NCBI GenBank assembly: GCA_947476855.1
Contig: CANJSR010000248.1
Span: 1 to 7,281 of the forward strand
Direction: 5' to 3'
DNA: 7,281 nt
Origin: Acetobacteraceae bacterium
Lineage (GTDB): Bacteria; Pseudomonadota; Alphaproteobacteria; Acetobacterales; Acetobacteraceae
Shown here: positions 6,727 to 7,281 of the stretch, one piece after another
Position numbering within the stretch: the first letter of the stretch is position 1
How the letters are laid out: each line of letters starts with the position of its first letter
Notes under the pieces: generated by a model
Told to the model about the DNA's origin: nothing
What the model saw: the letters and a program-made list of their open reading frames with translations, nothing else
Database searches by the model: none
Position numbers and translations under genes: made by a program

Positions 6727-7281
6727 GTGGTCCGTGCCTTCCGCCCCTTCGGCGCCCCCGCTCCGCCCACGCCCTTTGCCTACCCTCGCAACCCAAGGTC
6801 CATCCCCCTGATCACCCTGCCAGACCTGCCGGTCACCGAGGCCCTGCCCGCCCTGATCGAGACCCTCGCGGCGGGGCGGAACGCCGTGCTGGTCGCCCCA
6901 CCTGGCGCCGGGAAAACCACGCTGGTCCCCCTCGCCTTGCTCGACGCCCCCTGGCGGGGGGACCAGCGCATCCTGATGCTGGAACCCCGCCGTCTCGCGA
7001 CCAGGGCCGCCGCCAACCGGATGGCGTCCCTGATCGGGGAACAGACCGGCCGCACCGTCGGCTTCCGGACCCGGATCGACTCCGCCACCTCGGCCGAGAC
7101 CCGGATCGAGGTCGTGACCGAGGGCCTGCTGGTCCGGCGCCTCCAATCCGATCCCGGCCTCGACAACGTCGCCGCGGTCATCCTGGACGAGGTGCATGAG
7201 CGGTCCCTGGAATCGGACCTGGCCCTGGCCCTCTGCCTCGACCTGCAACGGGTGCTCCGCCCGGACCTCCGCCTGATCGCC
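6727..7281 (+). CDS. hrpB: ATP-dependent helicase HrpB (partial, N-terminal part)
   Basis: HrpB is a DEAH/DExH-box superfamily 2 helicase; the family is widespread in bacteria and its exact role is poorly defined. The visible part has the P-loop APPGAGKTT (Lys codon at 6913-6915), motif Ia EPRRLATRAAANRMA, TEGLLVRRLQSDP, and the box DEVHERS (Asp codon at 7186). The remaining roughly 600 or more residues expected for the family lie beyond the window. The start is uncertain. Homologous N-termini typically begin MTLPDLPVTEALP-like, but here that Met position is ATC at 6811. In-frame options are ATG 6664, GTG 6727 (with AGGTGGGG at 6709-6716), or non-canonical CTG 6808/ATC 6811 with AAGG at 6795-6798. 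GTG 6727 is used here as the best canonical codon with a plausible ribosome-binding site; it would add a Pro/Arg-rich extension of 28 residues. The frame is open from the lactonase stop onward. Confidence 0.9.
   Translation, partial: MVRAFRPFGAPAPPTPFAYPRNPRSIPLITLPDLPVTEALPALIETLAAGRNAVLVAPPGAGKTTLVPLALLDAPWRGDQRILMLEPRRLATRAAANRMASLIGEQTGRTVGFRTRIDSATSAETRIEVVTEGLLVRRLQSDPGLDNVAAVILDEVHERSLESDLALALCLDLQRVLRPDLRLIA

Noticed and set aside
6704..6733. Inverted repeat GGACCA (6704-6709) with TGGTCC (6728-6733) as a structured leader or operator for hrpB
   Set aside because: The arms are only 6 bases with an 18-base loop and compete with other weak pairings in the same stretch; it is not better than background.
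5596..7248. A 550-codon open frame on the minus strand opposite the lactonase gene and hrpB
   Set aside because: It runs antisense through two genes with intact motifs and the intergenic gap. Its composition (Gly/Asp/Val/Ala runs) mirrors codon bias on the other strand.

Overview
The window looks like chromosomal DNA from a high-GC Alphaproteobacterium, most plausibly Rhodospirillales and perhaps Acetobacteraceae. The clues are the strong G/C third-position bias, the protein flavour, a divergent slt/dapA pair, and an alphaproteobacterial-type nasT-nasS pair. The assignment is an inference from style, not a database match. All genes look native; there is no insertion sequence, phage gene, CRISPR array, tRNA or rRNA.

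Layout. (1) 1-781, minus strand: dapA, lysine/diaminopimelate biosynthesis, cut at its C-terminus by the window edge. (2) 782-889: divergent promoter region. (3) 890-2935, plus: an exported Slt70-type lytic transglycosylase. (4) 2936-3223: a 288-base regulatory gap. It holds a stem-loop just after slt, several dyads, and a near-consensus sigma-54 (-24/-12) promoter. (5) 3224-3799 and 3796-4860, plus: nasT and nasS, a nitrate-sensing antitermination pair overlapping by 4 bases. (6) 4911-5444, minus: a RimJ/RimL-type GNAT acetyltransferase, convergent with nasS. (7) 5445-5583: divergent promoter region with a 12-bp palindrome. (8) 5584-6558, plus: an SMP-30/gluconolactonase-family hydrolase with all four expected metal-site and active-site residues. 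(9) 6559 to about 6810: a gap with REP-like inverted repeats. (10) From somewhere between 6664 and 6811 to the window end, plus: the N-terminal part of the helicase HrpB, with a puzzling start.

How they fit together. DapA makes the precursor of meso-diaminopimelate, and Slt cleaves the peptidoglycan containing it, so the first pair has a cell-wall theme. NasS (nitrate sensor) and NasT (ANTAR RNA-binding antiterminator) form the one clear regulatory module. They are separated from any nitrate-assimilation genes in this window, so their target leader RNA should lie elsewhere. The sigma-54 promoter upstream implies that nitrogen status (an NtrC-type activator) controls the amount of the nitrate sensor. 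The GNAT, lactonase and helicase genes show no obvious functional link to it.

The region is mostly ordinary core genome. The points most worth following are the sigma-54 promoter with its upstream dyads, the missing conventional start codon of hrpB, and the REP-like palindrome cluster.
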